The notes: a model not told the origin generated them from the letters alone. A stretch of 64,000 nucleotides of DNA from Actinomycetospora sp. TBRC 11914 (GCF_012933465.1 NZ_JABBND010000001.1:930001-994000); one strand, 5' to 3'. Counted from the first letter of the stretch, positions 1 through 8,528 are shown. Made by a program: numbers and translations.

Positions 1-18
1 CGCGATCATCTTGGCCAT
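1..18 (-). CDS. groEL: 60 kDa chaperonin GroEL, N-terminal 6 codons only
   Basis: The reverse strand reads ATG GCC AAG ATG ATC GCG (MAKMIA) and runs off the left edge. A GGAGG Shine-Dalgarno stands about 10 bases upstream. MAKxIA is the usual start of actinobacterial GroEL. Two CIRCE operators lie upstream, and the moeA/psd/pssA neighbourhood matches the groEL2 locus of mycobacteria. Only six residues are visible, so the call rests mainly on start sequence, operators and synteny. GroEL is the cytoplasmic ATP-dependent folding chaperone. Confidence 0.75.
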
Positions 19-114
19 GCTTGGTGGTCCTCCGATGAGAGACACGTGTGCTCGGCCAGGCGCGGTGCCCGCGACGGACGACCGGCTCCGTTCCGCCGGC
101 CTCACCGTCCCGAC

Positions 115-141
115 CTGGCACTCGAACATAGCGAGTGCCAA
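115..141 (-). promoter_or_regulatory. CIRCE operator, distal copy (HrcA site)
   Basis: An inverted repeat TGGCACTC / GAGTGCCA is separated by exactly 9 bases. This matches the CIRCE layout (GCACTC-N9-GAGTGC) bound by the heat-shock repressor HrcA. It lies about 100 bases upstream of the groEL start on the reverse strand. Confidence 0.85.
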
Positions 142-149
142 TCACGAGT

Positions 150-176
150 CTGGCACTCGGGTGGGGTGAGTGCAAG
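150..176 (-). promoter_or_regulatory. CIRCE operator, second copy (HrcA site)
   Basis: A second GCACTC-N9-GAGTGC inverted repeat follows 35 bases from the first (centre to centre). The outer bases are less symmetrical than in the first copy. A pair of CIRCE sites suggests tight HrcA repression of groEL. The kinase gene ends at base 200, so both sites lie between the two genes. Confidence 0.8.
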
Positions 177-199
177 CGACTCAGGACCCTCCGGCCCGG

Positions 200-1519
200 T
201 CAGGTCAGCGCGAGGACCAGGACCACGAGGAGCACGACGACGACCGCCCCCGCCACGGCCAGCACGACCACCGGCCGCCGCGGGCCGCCGTCGCGACCGA
301 AGGCGCCCAGGTCGGCGGGCGCCGCTGGGGCCTGGACGCGCCGCGGCGGCGGGCCGGGCGGCTGCCGGCGCGGGACCGGTCCCGTCGGGGGGCGCGGGTT
401 CCCGACGACGGGTCCGGTCCCCGGCCGCGGTCCGGCCCCGTTCCCGCCGCCGCGAGGGGGCGATCCGGTCGCTCTATCCGCACCAGGGTTCCCCTCGCGC
501 GGGTGATCCGGCCGCACCGCCCCACGAGGGGAGGATCCCGTCGCTCTATCCGCACCGGGGTTCCCCTCGCGCGGGTGACGGGGAGGTCCCGGACGCCGGG
601 CCAGCGCCGCCCGCGCCGCCGCCACCAGCTCGCGGGCGCTGCCCGGGCGGGCGGCCGGGTCGGCGGCGAGGGCCCGCCGGACGAGCTCGTCCACCTCGCG
701 GCCGAGCGGCGGCGCTCCCGCGGCCGCCGTCGCGAGGACCGCCGTGGCCGCGGGGACCTGCCCGGCGAGGTGGGCGTCGATGACCTCGGTGACCGTGCCC
801 CGGTAGGGCGCCCGGCCGGTGAGGCAGGTGAAGAGGACGCAGCCCAGCGAGTAGAGGTCGGTGCGCGCGTCCACCGGCTCGCCGCGCAGGTGCTCCGGCG
901 CGGCGTAGGTGGGCGAGCCGAGGAAGTCCCCGGCGCCCGTGCGGTGCCCGGTCGCGCCGCGGTGCGTGAGCCCGAAGTCGGCGAGGTAGGCGTGCTCGGA
1001 CCCGGCGCGGCCCTCGACCAGGACGTTCGCCGGCTTGACGTCGAGGTGCACCAGGCCGTGGGCGTGGACGGCGTCGAGCGCGTCGGCCACCTGGTCGAGC
1101 AGCCGCAGCGCGCGCTCCGGCGCCAGCGGGCGGCCACCGATCAGCGACGCGAGGTCGCGCCCGTCGACGAAGCGCATCGCGATGTAGAGCCGCTCCTCGC
1201 CGCCGGGGCCGGGCGCGCGGTCGACGTCGTAGAGCGGCACGACGTGCGGGTGGTCGACCGCGGAGGTGTTGCGGGCCTCGTCGAGGAAGCGGGCGCGGAA
1301 CTCGTCGTCGCCGGCCAGCGCCGGGTCGATGACCTTGAGCGCCACCCGGCGGTCGAGCCGGGTGTCGGTGGCCCGGTACACCGTGCTCATCCCGCCGCGG
1401 CCGATCACCGACTCGACCCGGAACCGGCCGAGCGCGGTCCCGACGAGGTCCTCCTCGGTGCGCGTCGGGGTGGCCGACCGGGAACCCGGCGGCACTCCAT
1501 CCGACGGGGGGACCGACAC
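200..1519 (-). CDS. Membrane-anchored serine/threonine protein kinase (PknB type)
   Basis: A 439-residue Hanks-type kinase. Visible motifs, in order, are the P-loop GRGGMSTVY, the VALKV lysine, the catalytic loop HLDVKPANVLV (HLD instead of HRD), the DFG of DFGLTH, and APEHL. A Pro/Gly/Arg-rich linker follows, then a single C-terminal membrane helix (PVVVLAVAGAVVVVLLVV region) with almost nothing outside the membrane. It therefore lacks PASTA or other sensor domains. The linker contains two in-frame copies of a peptide HPREGNPGADRATG, encoded by two copies of a dispersed inverted repeat. The GTG start at 1519 was chosen because the kinase fold begins about 30 codons later; a longer reading frame reaches 1693 but overlaps the moeA start. 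It is divergent from moeA and upstream of groEL, and its substrate cannot be inferred. Confidence 0.88.
   Translation of the reverse strand: MSVPPSDGVPPGSRSATPTRTEEDLVGTALGRFRVESVIGRGGMSTVYRATDTRLDRRVALKVIDPALAGDDEFRARFLDEARNTSAVDHPHVVPLYDVDRAPGPGGEERLYIAMRFVDGRDLASLIGGRPLAPERALRLLDQVADALDAVHAHGLVHLDVKPANVLVEGRAGSEHAYLADFGLTHRGATGHRTGAGDFLGSPTYAAPEHLRGEPVDARTDLYSLGCVLFTCLTGRAPYRGTVTEVIDAHLAGQVPAATAVLATAAAGAPPLGREVDELVRRALAADPAARPGSARELVAAARAALARRPGPPRHPREGNPGADRATGSSPRGAVRPDHPREGNPGADRATGSPPRGGGNGAGPRPGTGPVVGNPRPPTGPVPRRQPPGPPPRRVQAPAAPADLGAFGRDGGPRRPVVVLAVAGAVVVVLLVVLVLALT
450..574. repeat. Two copies of a GC-rich dispersed inverted repeat inside the kinase gene
   Basis: Copies at about 450-503 and 523-574 share the segment CGCTCTATCCGCACC and the right arm GGTTCCCCTCGCGCGGG. 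Each arm pairs imperfectly with a left arm CGCGAGGGG. A third copy stands at 58730-58782 in an intergenic gap. Here the two copies stay in frame and encode a repeated low-complexity peptide in the kinase linker. Confidence 0.7.
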
Positions 1520-1672
1520 GGCGCCGAGGGTAGTCGCCGGGCACCGCCGCACGGGTCCGCTCGGGCCCCGGCGTGCCCGGCCGGGCACGATGGCGCCGTG
1601 GGCGCCGACACACCGAGACAGCAGCACGGCACGGGGCACGGGCACGGGCACGACCACGGCGACCCCGCCGCG

Positions 1673-2887
1673 ATGCGCCCCGTCGAGGAGCACGCCGCGG
1701 CCGTCGCCGCGCTGATCGCCCCCACCGGCACCGAGACCGTCGGGCTCGCCGACGCCCGCGACCGGGTGCTGGCCGCCGACCTCACCTCACCGATCGCGCT
1801 CCCGCCCTTCGCGAACTCGGCGATGGACGGCTACGCGGTGCGCGCGGCGGACCTCGCCCAGGTCCCCGTGACGCTGCCGGTGCCCGAGGACGTCCCGGCC
1901 GGCCGCGTCGACGGACCGCCGCTCGCGCCGGGCACCGCCCACCGGATCATGACCGGCGCCCCGCTGCCCGAGGGCGCCGACGCGGTCGTGCAGGTGGAGT
2001 GGACCGACGGCGGGCTCCCGGGCGCGACGGTCACCGTCGAGAAGGCCGTCGAGGCAGGGCAGAGCGTGCGGGGCGCGGGGGACGACGTCGTCACCGGCCA
2101 GGTCGTCCTCACCGCCGGCACGGTGCTGGGCCCGGCGCAGATCGGGCTGGCCGCGGCGGTCGGCGCCGCCGAGCTCGTCGTGCACCGGCGCCCCCGGGTG
2201 CTCGTGCTCTCGACCGGCTCGGAGCTCGTCGCGCCGGGACTCCCGCTGCGCCACGGCCAGATCCACGAGTCCAACGGGCCGATGCTCGCCGCCGCCGTCG
2301 ACGACGCGGGCGGGGTGGCCCGGCTGCTGCGCTTCGTCCCCGACGACGTCGAGGAGTTCCTGGCCACGCTCGACGCCGCCCTCGACGAGCCGACCGACCT
2401 CCTCATCACCTCGGGCGGGGTGAGCGCCGGGGCCTACGAGGTCGTCAAGGACGCGTTCGCGACGCGGGGGATCACGTTCAGCAAGGTCGCGATGCAGCCC
2501 GGCATGCCCCAGGGCGCGGGCCGCTACTCCCACGACGGGCGCGCCGTCCCCGTCGTCACCCTCCCCGGCAACCCGGTGAGCTCGCTGGTGTCGTTCGAGG
2601 TGTTCGTCCGGCCGGCGCTGCGGGCGGCGGCCGGGCAGCCGCAGCCGGACCGGGCCCGGGTGACGGCCCGGGTGGCCGAGGACCTGGGCTCCCCCGCGGG
2701 CCGCCGGCAGTTCCGGCGGGGCCGGCTCGACGCGGTCACCGGCACGGTGAGCCCGGTCGGGGGCGCCGGGTCGCACCTGCTCGCCGCGCTCGCCCACGCG
2801 GACTGCCTGTTCGTGGTCGGTGAGGACGTCACCCACGTGGTGGCGGGGACCGAGGTCGAGGTCTGGCTGCTCGACGCGCTGCCCTGA
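1673..2887 (+). CDS. moeA: Molybdopterin molybdenumtransferase MoeA
   Basis: A 404-residue protein with the family hallmarks: NSAMDGYAVRA near residue 45, the IMTGAPLPEGADAVV block, STGSELV, the substrate-binding TSGGVSAG, and the active-site LPGNPVSS. It inserts molybdate into adenylated molybdopterin in cytoplasmic molybdenum cofactor synthesis. The ATG at 1673 is preferred because MRPVEEHAAAV resembles the start of mycobacterial MoeA2 as recalled. An in-frame GTG at 1598 would add a His-rich leader. It is divergent from the kinase. It matches the mycobacterial order moeA2-psd-pssA. Confidence 0.93.
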   Translation: MRPVEEHAAAVAALIAPTGTETVGLADARDRVLAADLTSPIALPPFANSAMDGYAVRAADLAQVPVTLPVPEDVPAGRVDGPPLAPGTAHRIMTGAPLPEGADAVVQVEWTDGGLPGATVTVEKAVEAGQSVRGAGDDVVTGQVVLTAGTVLGPAQIGLAAAVGAAELVVHRRPRVLVLSTGSELVAPGLPLRHGQIHESNGPMLAAAVDDAGGVARLLRFVPDDVEEFLATLDAALDEPTDLLITSGGVSAGAYEVVKDAFATRGITFSKVAMQPGMPQGAGRYSHDGRAVPVVTLPGNPVSSLVSFEVFVRPALRAAAGQPQPDRARVTARVAEDLGSPAGRRQFRRGRLDAVTGTVSPVGGAGSHLLAALAHADCLFVVGEDVTHVVAGTEVEVWLLDALP

Positions 2888-3328
2888 CCGGATGTGACGG
2901 GCTGGACCGTTTCCGCACCGTTCGACCAGCGCAAAGCGAACCGTCGAGCCGCCGAGCGAGTGTTCCTGCTGCGCTGACCGAGCGAATCGCCCTTGGGATC
3001 CCGAGGAAGATCGGGCACCATGTGTGAGAACTCTCATGGCGGGGACGCCGTGGAGTTCGACCGGGGTAGTCCGATGCGCGATCGAGTGACGATCGTCGTG
3101 GACCAACCGCTTGTCGCTGGGGAGCGGACGAGCGGTTCTCGCCGGGGTCGCCGTCTCGGGGGATGGCGGCCCCGGCCCCGCCCGCTCCGCGCGCCGGTCC
3201 CGGCCGCCGGTCCCGTGCGCCGGTCCGCGCGGCGACCTCGCGCCCGCGGCACCTTCCGCCGCGTGGTCCCGGTGCGGCGCCCGATAGGTTCGTGCTGTCC
3301 GCTCCTCGACCGAGGGATCCCCATACCG
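2888..3328. other. 441-bp intergenic region upstream of psd
   Basis: No convincing gene is visible. The stretch presumably holds the promoter of the psd-pssA-ATPase operon and the moeA 3' end. I see no clear riboswitch, strong palindrome or canonical -35/-10 pair that I would defend. Confidence 0.4.
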
Positions 3329-4123
3329 ATGGTCGCGTCCGACCGCTCCCCCGCCCCGGCGCCGGGTGACCCGAGCGCCACCGCCCGAGAGCGCCTGCCC
3401 GCCCCGCGGCGCCACCCCGTCCTCCACGCGGTCGACCTGGTCCGGGAGACGCTCCCGCCCCTGCACCCCGGCGGCCGTCCCGTGATCGGCGCCGTCGCCG
3501 CCGGCGCCCTCGCCCTCCGGGCGGCCCGCGGTCGCGGCACGCTCGGGGCCGCCCTGACGACGGCCGCCGTCGCCGCGTTCTTCCGCGCCCCGCACCGCAC
3601 CACCCCGCGCCGGGCCGGCGTCGCGGTCGCCCCGGCCGACGGCACGGTGAGCGTGATCGGCGACGCCGAGGCTCCGCCGGAGCTCGTCGCGAAGGGCTTC
3701 CCGTCCGGGCCGCGCCCGCGGGTCAGCACCTTCCTGTCCGTCTACGACGTGCACGTGCAGCGCGTCCCCGCCGACGGGCAGGTCCTCGCCGTCGAGCACC
3801 GCCCCGGGACCTACGTCTCGGCCGACCTGCCCGAGGCCAGCGAGGGCAACGCCCGCACGTCGCTGTGGCTGCGCGACACCGAGGGCCGCGACCTCGCCGT
3901 CGTGCAGATCGCGGGCCTGGTCGCCCGGCGCATCGTGTGCGACGCCGCGCCGGGCGACGAGGTTGCCGCCGGCCAGACCTACGGGCTGATCCGGTTCGGG
4001 TCGCGGGTCGACCTGCTGCTGCCGCCGGGCGCGGAGATCGGGGTCGAGGTGGGCCAGCGCACCGTCGGCGCGGAGACCGTCGTCGCGACCCTCCCGCCGC
4101 CCGCCCCCGGCGACGGGGGCTGA
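3329..4123 (+). CDS. psd: Phosphatidylserine decarboxylase
   Basis: A 264-residue enzyme converting phosphatidylserine to phosphatidylethanolamine. It contains the AFFRAPHRTTP entry motif, VAPADGTVSVIG, the VYDVHVQRVPADG block, and a C-terminal FGSRVDLLLP. That last motif holds the Gly-Ser autocleavage site that generates the pyruvoyl group; actinobacterial members have GS there in place of the LGST of E. coli. A hydrophobic segment near residues 50-75 suggests membrane association. The ATG at 3329 directly precedes conserved sequence; the reading frame extends upstream without a better start. pssA begins 6 bases after its stop, so it makes phosphatidylethanolamine from the product of the next gene. 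Confidence 0.93.
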   Translation: MVASDRSPAPAPGDPSATARERLPAPRRHPVLHAVDLVRETLPPLHPGGRPVIGAVAAGALALRAARGRGTLGAALTTAAVAAFFRAPHRTTPRRAGVAVAPADGTVSVIGDAEAPPELVAKGFPSGPRPRVSTFLSVYDVHVQRVPADGQVLAVEHRPGTYVSADLPEASEGNARTSLWLRDTEGRDLAVVQIAGLVARRIVCDAAPGDEVAAGQTYGLIRFGSRVDLLLPPGAEIGVEVGQRTVGAETVVATLPPPAPGDGG

Positions 4124-4129
4124 GCCCCG

Positions 4130-5149
4130 GTGCCCGCGTCGACCGCGCCCGGGATCCGGCTGCTGCCCAACGCCGTCACGGTCCTGGCCCTGTGCTCGGG
4201 GCTCTCGGCGGTCCAGTTCATGGTCGCCGGCAACCAGGTGGCCGCCGTCGCCGCCGTCGCGCTGGCCGGGGTGTTCGACGCCCTCGACGGCCGGCTCGCC
4301 CGCCTGCTCGACGCGACCAGCCGGATCGGCGCCGAGCTCGACTCGCTCTCGGACTGCGTCTCCTTCGGCGTCTCCCCCGCGCTGGTCCTCTTCCTCTGGT
4401 CGCTGCACGACCTGCGCGTCGGCTGGGTGGTGGCGCTCGTCCTGGTGGTGTCGACGGCGCTGCGCCTCGCGCGCTTCAACACCCTCTCCGACGACGTCGA
4501 GGCGCCCCCGTTCGCGGGCGAGTTCTTCGTCGGCGTGCCGTCCCCGGCCGGGGCGCTCATCAGCCTGACGCCGCTGGCGACGGAGCTGCTGCTCGGCCCG
4601 GGCTGGTGGTCGGCGCCGGTGACCGTCGCGCTGTGGACGGTGTTCTCGGCCGGCCTGATGATCTCCCGCATCCCGACGTCGTCGCTCAAGAGCGTCCGCG
4701 TGCCGCCGGCCGCCGTCGCCCCGGCGCTGGTCCTGGTCGCCCTCGCGGCCGCGGCCGTCGTCGCCGTCCCGTTCGCGCTCTACCCCGTCGTGATCCTGCT
4801 CTACCTGGCCCACATCCCCTACGCCGTCTACCGGTACCGCTGGCTGGAGCGCCACCCCGAGGTCTGGCACGTGCCGCCGCGGCAGCGCCGGGCGGTCCGA
4901 CGGGCCCACCGCCGGCTCGGCCTGGCGCCTCCCCGCCGGCCGTTGCCCCGCCGGGTCGCGGGTGCCGCCGCGCGGGCCGGGCGCCGCACCATCAACCGGG
5001 CGGGCGACCGGGGTCCCGGGTCGCGGCGGCTGGGCCAGCGGGGATCCCGACGCCGGGGCCAGGGCCGCGGCCCCGACCGCCGACCCCAGGACAACCCGGG
5101 TCCAGGTCCCGAGCGGCCCGGCCCCGATCGCCCGCAGGAGCGGCCGTGA
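4130..5149 (+). CDS. pssA: CDP-diacylglycerol-serine O-phosphatidyltransferase
   Basis: A 339-residue integral membrane enzyme making phosphatidylserine. The CDP-alcohol phosphotransferase signature D-G-x2-A-R-x8-G-x3-D-x3-D is complete around residues 46-68 (DGRLARLLD...GAELDSLSD). About six to eight hydrophobic helices follow, up to residue 240. The last ~95 residues are an unusual Arg/Pro/Gly-rich tail of very low complexity, which is not part of the enzyme family core. GTG start 4130; its stop overlaps the next start (GTGA at 5146). It supplies substrate to psd just upstream. Confidence 0.93.
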   Translation: MPASTAPGIRLLPNAVTVLALCSGLSAVQFMVAGNQVAAVAAVALAGVFDALDGRLARLLDATSRIGAELDSLSDCVSFGVSPALVLFLWSLHDLRVGWVVALVLVVSTALRLARFNTLSDDVEAPPFAGEFFVGVPSPAGALISLTPLATELLLGPGWWSAPVTVALWTVFSAGLMISRIPTSSLKSVRVPPAAVAPALVLVALAAAAVVAVPFALYPVVILLYLAHIPYAVYRYRWLERHPEVWHVPPRQRRAVRRAHRRLGLAPPRRPLPRRVAGAAARAGRRTINRAGDRGPGSRRLGQRGSRRRGQGRGPDRRPQDNPGPGPERPGPDRPQERP

Positions 5150-7503
5150 GCACCGCCGGGAGCCCGCAGGTCACGCTGACCGCGCAGCTCTCGACCTCCG
5201 CCACCGACGCCCGCCGCGGGGTGGTCCGGCTGCACACCGAGGTGTTCGCGGCGCTCGGGCTGGCGGCCTGGGACGCGGTCCGGGTCGTCGGCACCCGGGC
5301 GACGGTGGCCCTGGCCGCGCCGGCCACCGGCCCGGTCTCCCCGGGCACCGCCACGCTCGACGAGACCGCGATGGTCAACGCGGGCATCGTCGCCGGCACC
5401 GCCGTAGCCGTGGAGCCGGTCGCGGTCACCGCCGCCCGCACGCTCACCGTCGCGGGGTCACGGCTCGCCTCGACCGCCGTGGCGCCGGAGACGGTGCGCC
5501 TGGCCCTGACCGGCAAGGTCGTCACCCCCGGCGACACCGTCTCGCTCCTCCCCCAGGACCTCGCGCCGGTACCGGGCGCGGACGCCGTCGGGACCCGGAC
5601 CCGGTTGTCGGCCGAGCTCGGCGGCACGTGGACGACGGAGCTGGTCACCGTGGTGGCCGCCGAGCCCGGGTCGGACGCGGCCTACGTCGTGGGGCCGAGC
5701 ACCGTCGTGGAGTGGCAGGGCGGGGCCCGCACCGGCTCGTCGCCGGACCCGGTGCCCCCGGCGGCGGCCACGCCGTCCAGCTTCTTCGGAGGGGTCCCGA
5801 CGTCGAGGGGGGCGGCTCCCGGCCCGGGGCTCGCGGCCGCCGTCGCCGGGGCCTCGTCGGCGCCGGCCCCGGTGTCCTCGCCGGCGCCCGCCGCCCCGCC
5901 CGAGCCCCCGCCGCCCGCGGTCAGCGACCTGGTCGGGCACCAGGACGCGGCGCGGCGGCTGGGTGAGTGGTTCGAGCTGGTGTTCCACCGCCCCGAGCTG
6001 CTGACCCGCCTCGGGGCCGCGCCGCGGCTCGGGGTGCTGGTGGTCGGGCCGGAGGGCGTCGGGCGCACCACGCTGGTGCGCTCCGTCGCCGCCGAGGCCC
6101 GCGCCGGTGTCGTCGTCCTCGACGCGCCCGCCGCCGCCGCGCTGGAGGCCGGGGCGGCCGCCGAGCGGGTGCGGACGGCCTGCCGTCGGGCGCGGGAGGC
6201 CGCCACCGGCGACGCCCGCGCCGTGCTCCTGGTGCCCGACGTCGAGGCGCTCCTGCCCGCGTCCGACCCGCCGCCGCTGGCGACCGTGGTGCTCGACGAG
6301 CTGCGGGCCGTCGTCGCGTCGGAGCGGGTCGCGCTGGTGGCGACCGCGCAGGGCTCCGAGTCCGTCGAGCCGCGCCTGCGCGCTCCCGACCTCGTCGACC
6401 GCGAGCTCGGCCTGGCCGCCCCCGACGACCGCGACCGCGCCGAGCTCCTGCGCGTCCTGCTGCGCGAGGTGCCGCTGGCGGGCGACGCGGACCTCGGCGT
6501 CGTCGGGCTGCGGACCCCCGGCTTCGTCGCCGCCGACCTCGTGGCCCTGCGCCGGGAGGCCGCTGTGCGGGCGGCGCTGCGGAGCGCCGGGGACTCCGGG
6601 GACGCCGGGGAGCTGCGCCTGTCCCAGGACGACCTGCTCGGGGCGGTGACGTCGGTGCGGCCGGTGGCGCTGTCGTCGTCGGGGTCGCAGACGCTGCACT
6701 CGGGCGGGCTCACGCTCGACGACGTCGGCGACATGACCGAGACGAAGCAGGCCCTCACCGAGACCGTGCTCTGGCCGCTGAGCTACCCGGACTCGTTCGC
6801 CCGCCTCGGGGTCGACCCGCCGCGCGGGGTGCTGCTCTACGGGCCGCCCGGCGGGGGCAAGACGTTCCTCATGCGGGCGCTGGCCGGCACGGGGCGGCTC
6901 AACGTGTTCGTGGTCAAGGGCGCGGAGCTGCTGGACAAGTACGTCGGCGAGTCCGAGCGGGCGGTGCGCGAGCTCTTCCGCCGGGCGGCCGACGCGGCGC
7001 CGGCGCTGGTGTTCCTCGACGAGGTCGACGCGCTGGCGCCGCGGCGGGGCGGGTCGAGCGACGCCGGGGTGGCCGACCGGGTGGTCGCGGCGCTGCTCAC
7101 CGAGCTCGACGGCGCGACGCCGCTGCGCGACGTGGTGGTGCTCGGCGCGACCAACCGGCCCGAGCTCATCGACCCGGCGCTGCTACGGCCCGGCCGGCTC
7201 GAGCGCCAGATCTACGTCCCGCCACCGGACGCGCCGGCCCGGGCGGCGATCCTGCGGGCCGCGGCGAAGGCGACGCCGCTGGCGCCCGACGTCGACCTCG
7301 ACGCCCTCGCGGAGTCGCTCGAGGGCTACTCGGCGGCCGACTGCGCGGCGCTGGTCCGCGAGGCCGCACTCACCGCCATGCGGGCCTCGCTGGACTCCAC
7401 CGAGGTCACCGCCGCCCAGTTCGAGGCCGCGCGGCAGGTGGTCCGGCCGTCGCTGGACCCGCGGCAGCTGGCCGAGCTGGAGGCGTACGCGTCGCGGGGG
7501 TGA
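5146..7503 (+). CDS. CDC48/p97-like double AAA+ ATPase
   Basis: A 785-residue protein of the family of mycobacterial Rv0435c. Residues 1-190 look like a CDC48 N-domain (double-psi barrel type). A Pro/Ala-rich linker follows, then two AAA modules. The first module is degenerate: Walker A is GPEGVGRTT (about residue 301, Lys replaced by Arg) and the Walker B position reads LLVPDVEAL, lacking the DE pair. The second is intact: GPPGGGKT at about residue 566, VFLDEVDAL, the second-region ATNRPELIDPALLRPGR and an arginine-finger region. So hydrolysis probably depends on D2. The GTG start overlaps the pssA stop, so it is translationally coupled to phospholipid genes. Cytoplasmic unfoldase/segregase is the likely role; its target is unknown. 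Confidence 0.9.
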   Translation: MSTAGSPQVTLTAQLSTSATDARRGVVRLHTEVFAALGLAAWDAVRVVGTRATVALAAPATGPVSPGTATLDETAMVNAGIVAGTAVAVEPVAVTAARTLTVAGSRLASTAVAPETVRLALTGKVVTPGDTVSLLPQDLAPVPGADAVGTRTRLSAELGGTWTTELVTVVAAEPGSDAAYVVGPSTVVEWQGGARTGSSPDPVPPAAATPSSFFGGVPTSRGAAPGPGLAAAVAGASSAPAPVSSPAPAAPPEPPPPAVSDLVGHQDAARRLGEWFELVFHRPELLTRLGAAPRLGVLVVGPEGVGRTTLVRSVAAEARAGVVVLDAPAAAALEAGAAAERVRTACRRAREAATGDARAVLLVPDVEALLPASDPPPLATVVLDELRAVVASERVALVATAQGSESVEPRLRAPDLVDRELGLAAPDDRDRAELLRVLLREVPLAGDADLGVVGLRTPGFVAADLVALRREAAVRAALRSAGDSGDAGELRLSQDDLLGAVTSVRPVALSSSGSQTLHSGGLTLDDVGDMTETKQALTETVLWPLSYPDSFARLGVDPPRGVLLYGPPGGGKTFLMRALAGTGRLNVFVVKGAELLDKYVGESERAVRELFRRAADAAPALVFLDEVDALAPRRGGSSDAGVADRVVAALLTELDGATPLRDVVVLGATNRPELIDPALLRPGRLERQIYVPPPDAPARAAILRAAAKATPLAPDVDLDALAESLEGYSAADCAALVREAALTAMRASLDSTEVTAAQFEAARQVVRPSLDPRQLAELEAYASRG

Positions 7504-7552
7504 GCCGGGGTCCTGGTCCCGAGCCTCAGCTCCCGGCTCCCGGCTCCCGGCG

Positions 7553-7805
7553 GAAGCAATGGCACATTCCTCCCGCTGGACGCCAGAACGGCGCCGCTCG
7601 CTCATCGGACGGCGGCCCACCCCGACGCCGACCGGGGCTCCGACCGAAGCAGTGGCGCATTCCTGGCGTCAGATGCGAGAACGGCGCCGCTCGCTCGTGG
7701 AGCCCCCACCCCGACGCCGACCGGGGCTCCGAACCGAAGCAATGGCGCATTCCTGGCGTCCGATGCCAGAACGGCGCCGCTCGCTCGTGGAGCCCCCACC
7801 CGAGC
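7553..7805. repeat. Three tandem copies of a ~90-bp unit
   Basis: Units begin at 7553, 7646 and 7736 with GAAGCARTGGC, and continue through GAACGGCGCCGCTCGCTC and CCCCGACGCCGACCGGGG. Periods are 93 and 90 bases. The second and third copies are nearly identical; the first has diverged more. The array fills the gap between the convergent ATPase and LytR_C genes, and its last unit ends at the LytR_C stop codon. Both strands stay open through it, but the translations are repetitive Arg-rich sequence and not credible genes. Confidence 0.85.
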
Positions 7806-8528
7806 CTAGGAGCCCTTCTGCGCCGTCTGGCCCCAGTTGTTCGTCGCGATGACGATGACGCCGGGGGAGGCGTTCGCGAGCCCGGGGAAGCGCGGCTCCG
7901 AGCGCAGGCCGAACGCGGCGGCGACGGCGTCGGCAGCGCCCTGCTCGTTCGTGCCCGGCCGGTAGTAGGCGGTGCTCACCGGGATGACGCCCTGCGCGTA
8001 GTTGCCGGTCTCGACGACGTCGAACCCGCGGGCCTTCATCTGGTCGCCGGCCTTCTCGGCGAGGCCGACGATCATCGAGTTGTTGTAGACGCGGACCGGG
8101 ACGCCCGCGTAGGACGACGTGCCGCCCCCGCCGCCCGAGCCACCGGAGCCGCCGCCCCCGGACGCCGCGGCGCCCGAGCCGCCGCCGGGCACGATCGGCG
8201 GGGCGGCCGCGACGGGCGGGAGTGCCCCCACCACCGGCGGCGCCGCACCCGGCGTGGGGGAGCCGGGCAGGGCCGCCCCGGGCAGTCCGGCACCGGCCTG
8301 GCCAGGCGCGACCGTGTTCGGCGCGGGAGCGGCCGGGGCCGACGACGACGGCGGGGCGAGCTGGGAGCTCGACGCGGGGCCGGCGGCGGTGGGCGGGGCC
8401 GGTGCGGCGGAGCTCCCCTGGCCCCCGAGGCTGATCAGACCCACGACGGCCGCGATGGCTGCCACGCCGAGCAGCGCGACGCCCGCGATGCGCAAGCGGG
8501 AGGCGCCGGACGCCCCGGGACCCGTCAT
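7806..8528 (-). CDS. LytR_C-domain membrane-anchored protein
   Basis: A 240-residue protein. An N-terminal helix (residues ~10-34, LRIAGVALLGVAAIAAVVGLI) is followed by a long Pro/Ala/Ser then Gly-rich disordered segment. A C-terminal ~90-residue LytR C-terminal domain begins at VPVRVYNNSMIVGLAEK. The ATG at 8528 has a GGGGAG ribosome site; an upstream ATG at 8567 is less well placed. It corresponds to mycobacterial Rv0431 by position next to DUF3263 and def. It probably acts outside the membrane in envelope biology; its exact role is unknown. Confidence 0.85.
   Translation of the reverse strand: MTGPGASGASRLRIAGVALLGVAAIAAVVGLISLGGQGSSAAPAPPTAAGPASSSQLAPPSSSAPAAPAPNTVAPGQAGAGLPGAALPGSPTPGAAPPVVGALPPVAAAPPIVPGGGSGAAASGGGGSGGSGGGGGTSSYAGVPVRVYNNSMIVGLAEKAGDQMKARGFDVVETGNYAQGVIPVSTAYYRPGTNEQGAADAVAAAFGLRSEPRFPGLANASPGVIVIATNNWGQTAQKGS

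Noticed and set aside
1598-1672. A His-rich N-terminal extension of MoeA from GTG 1598
   Set aside because: The ATG at 1673 matches the start of mycobacterial MoeA2 as recalled; the extension has no ribosome site and is simple repetitive GGCACG DNA.
1787-4909. A 1040-codon minus-strand frame across moeA, psd and pssA
   Set aside because: Low-complexity translation, spans three clear genes, no motif; a shadow frame of high-GC coding DNA.
7553-7852. The tandem repeat array as a CRISPR or as coding sequence
   Set aside because: Units are contiguous with no unique spacers, and translations are repetitive Arg-rich peptides without start signals.
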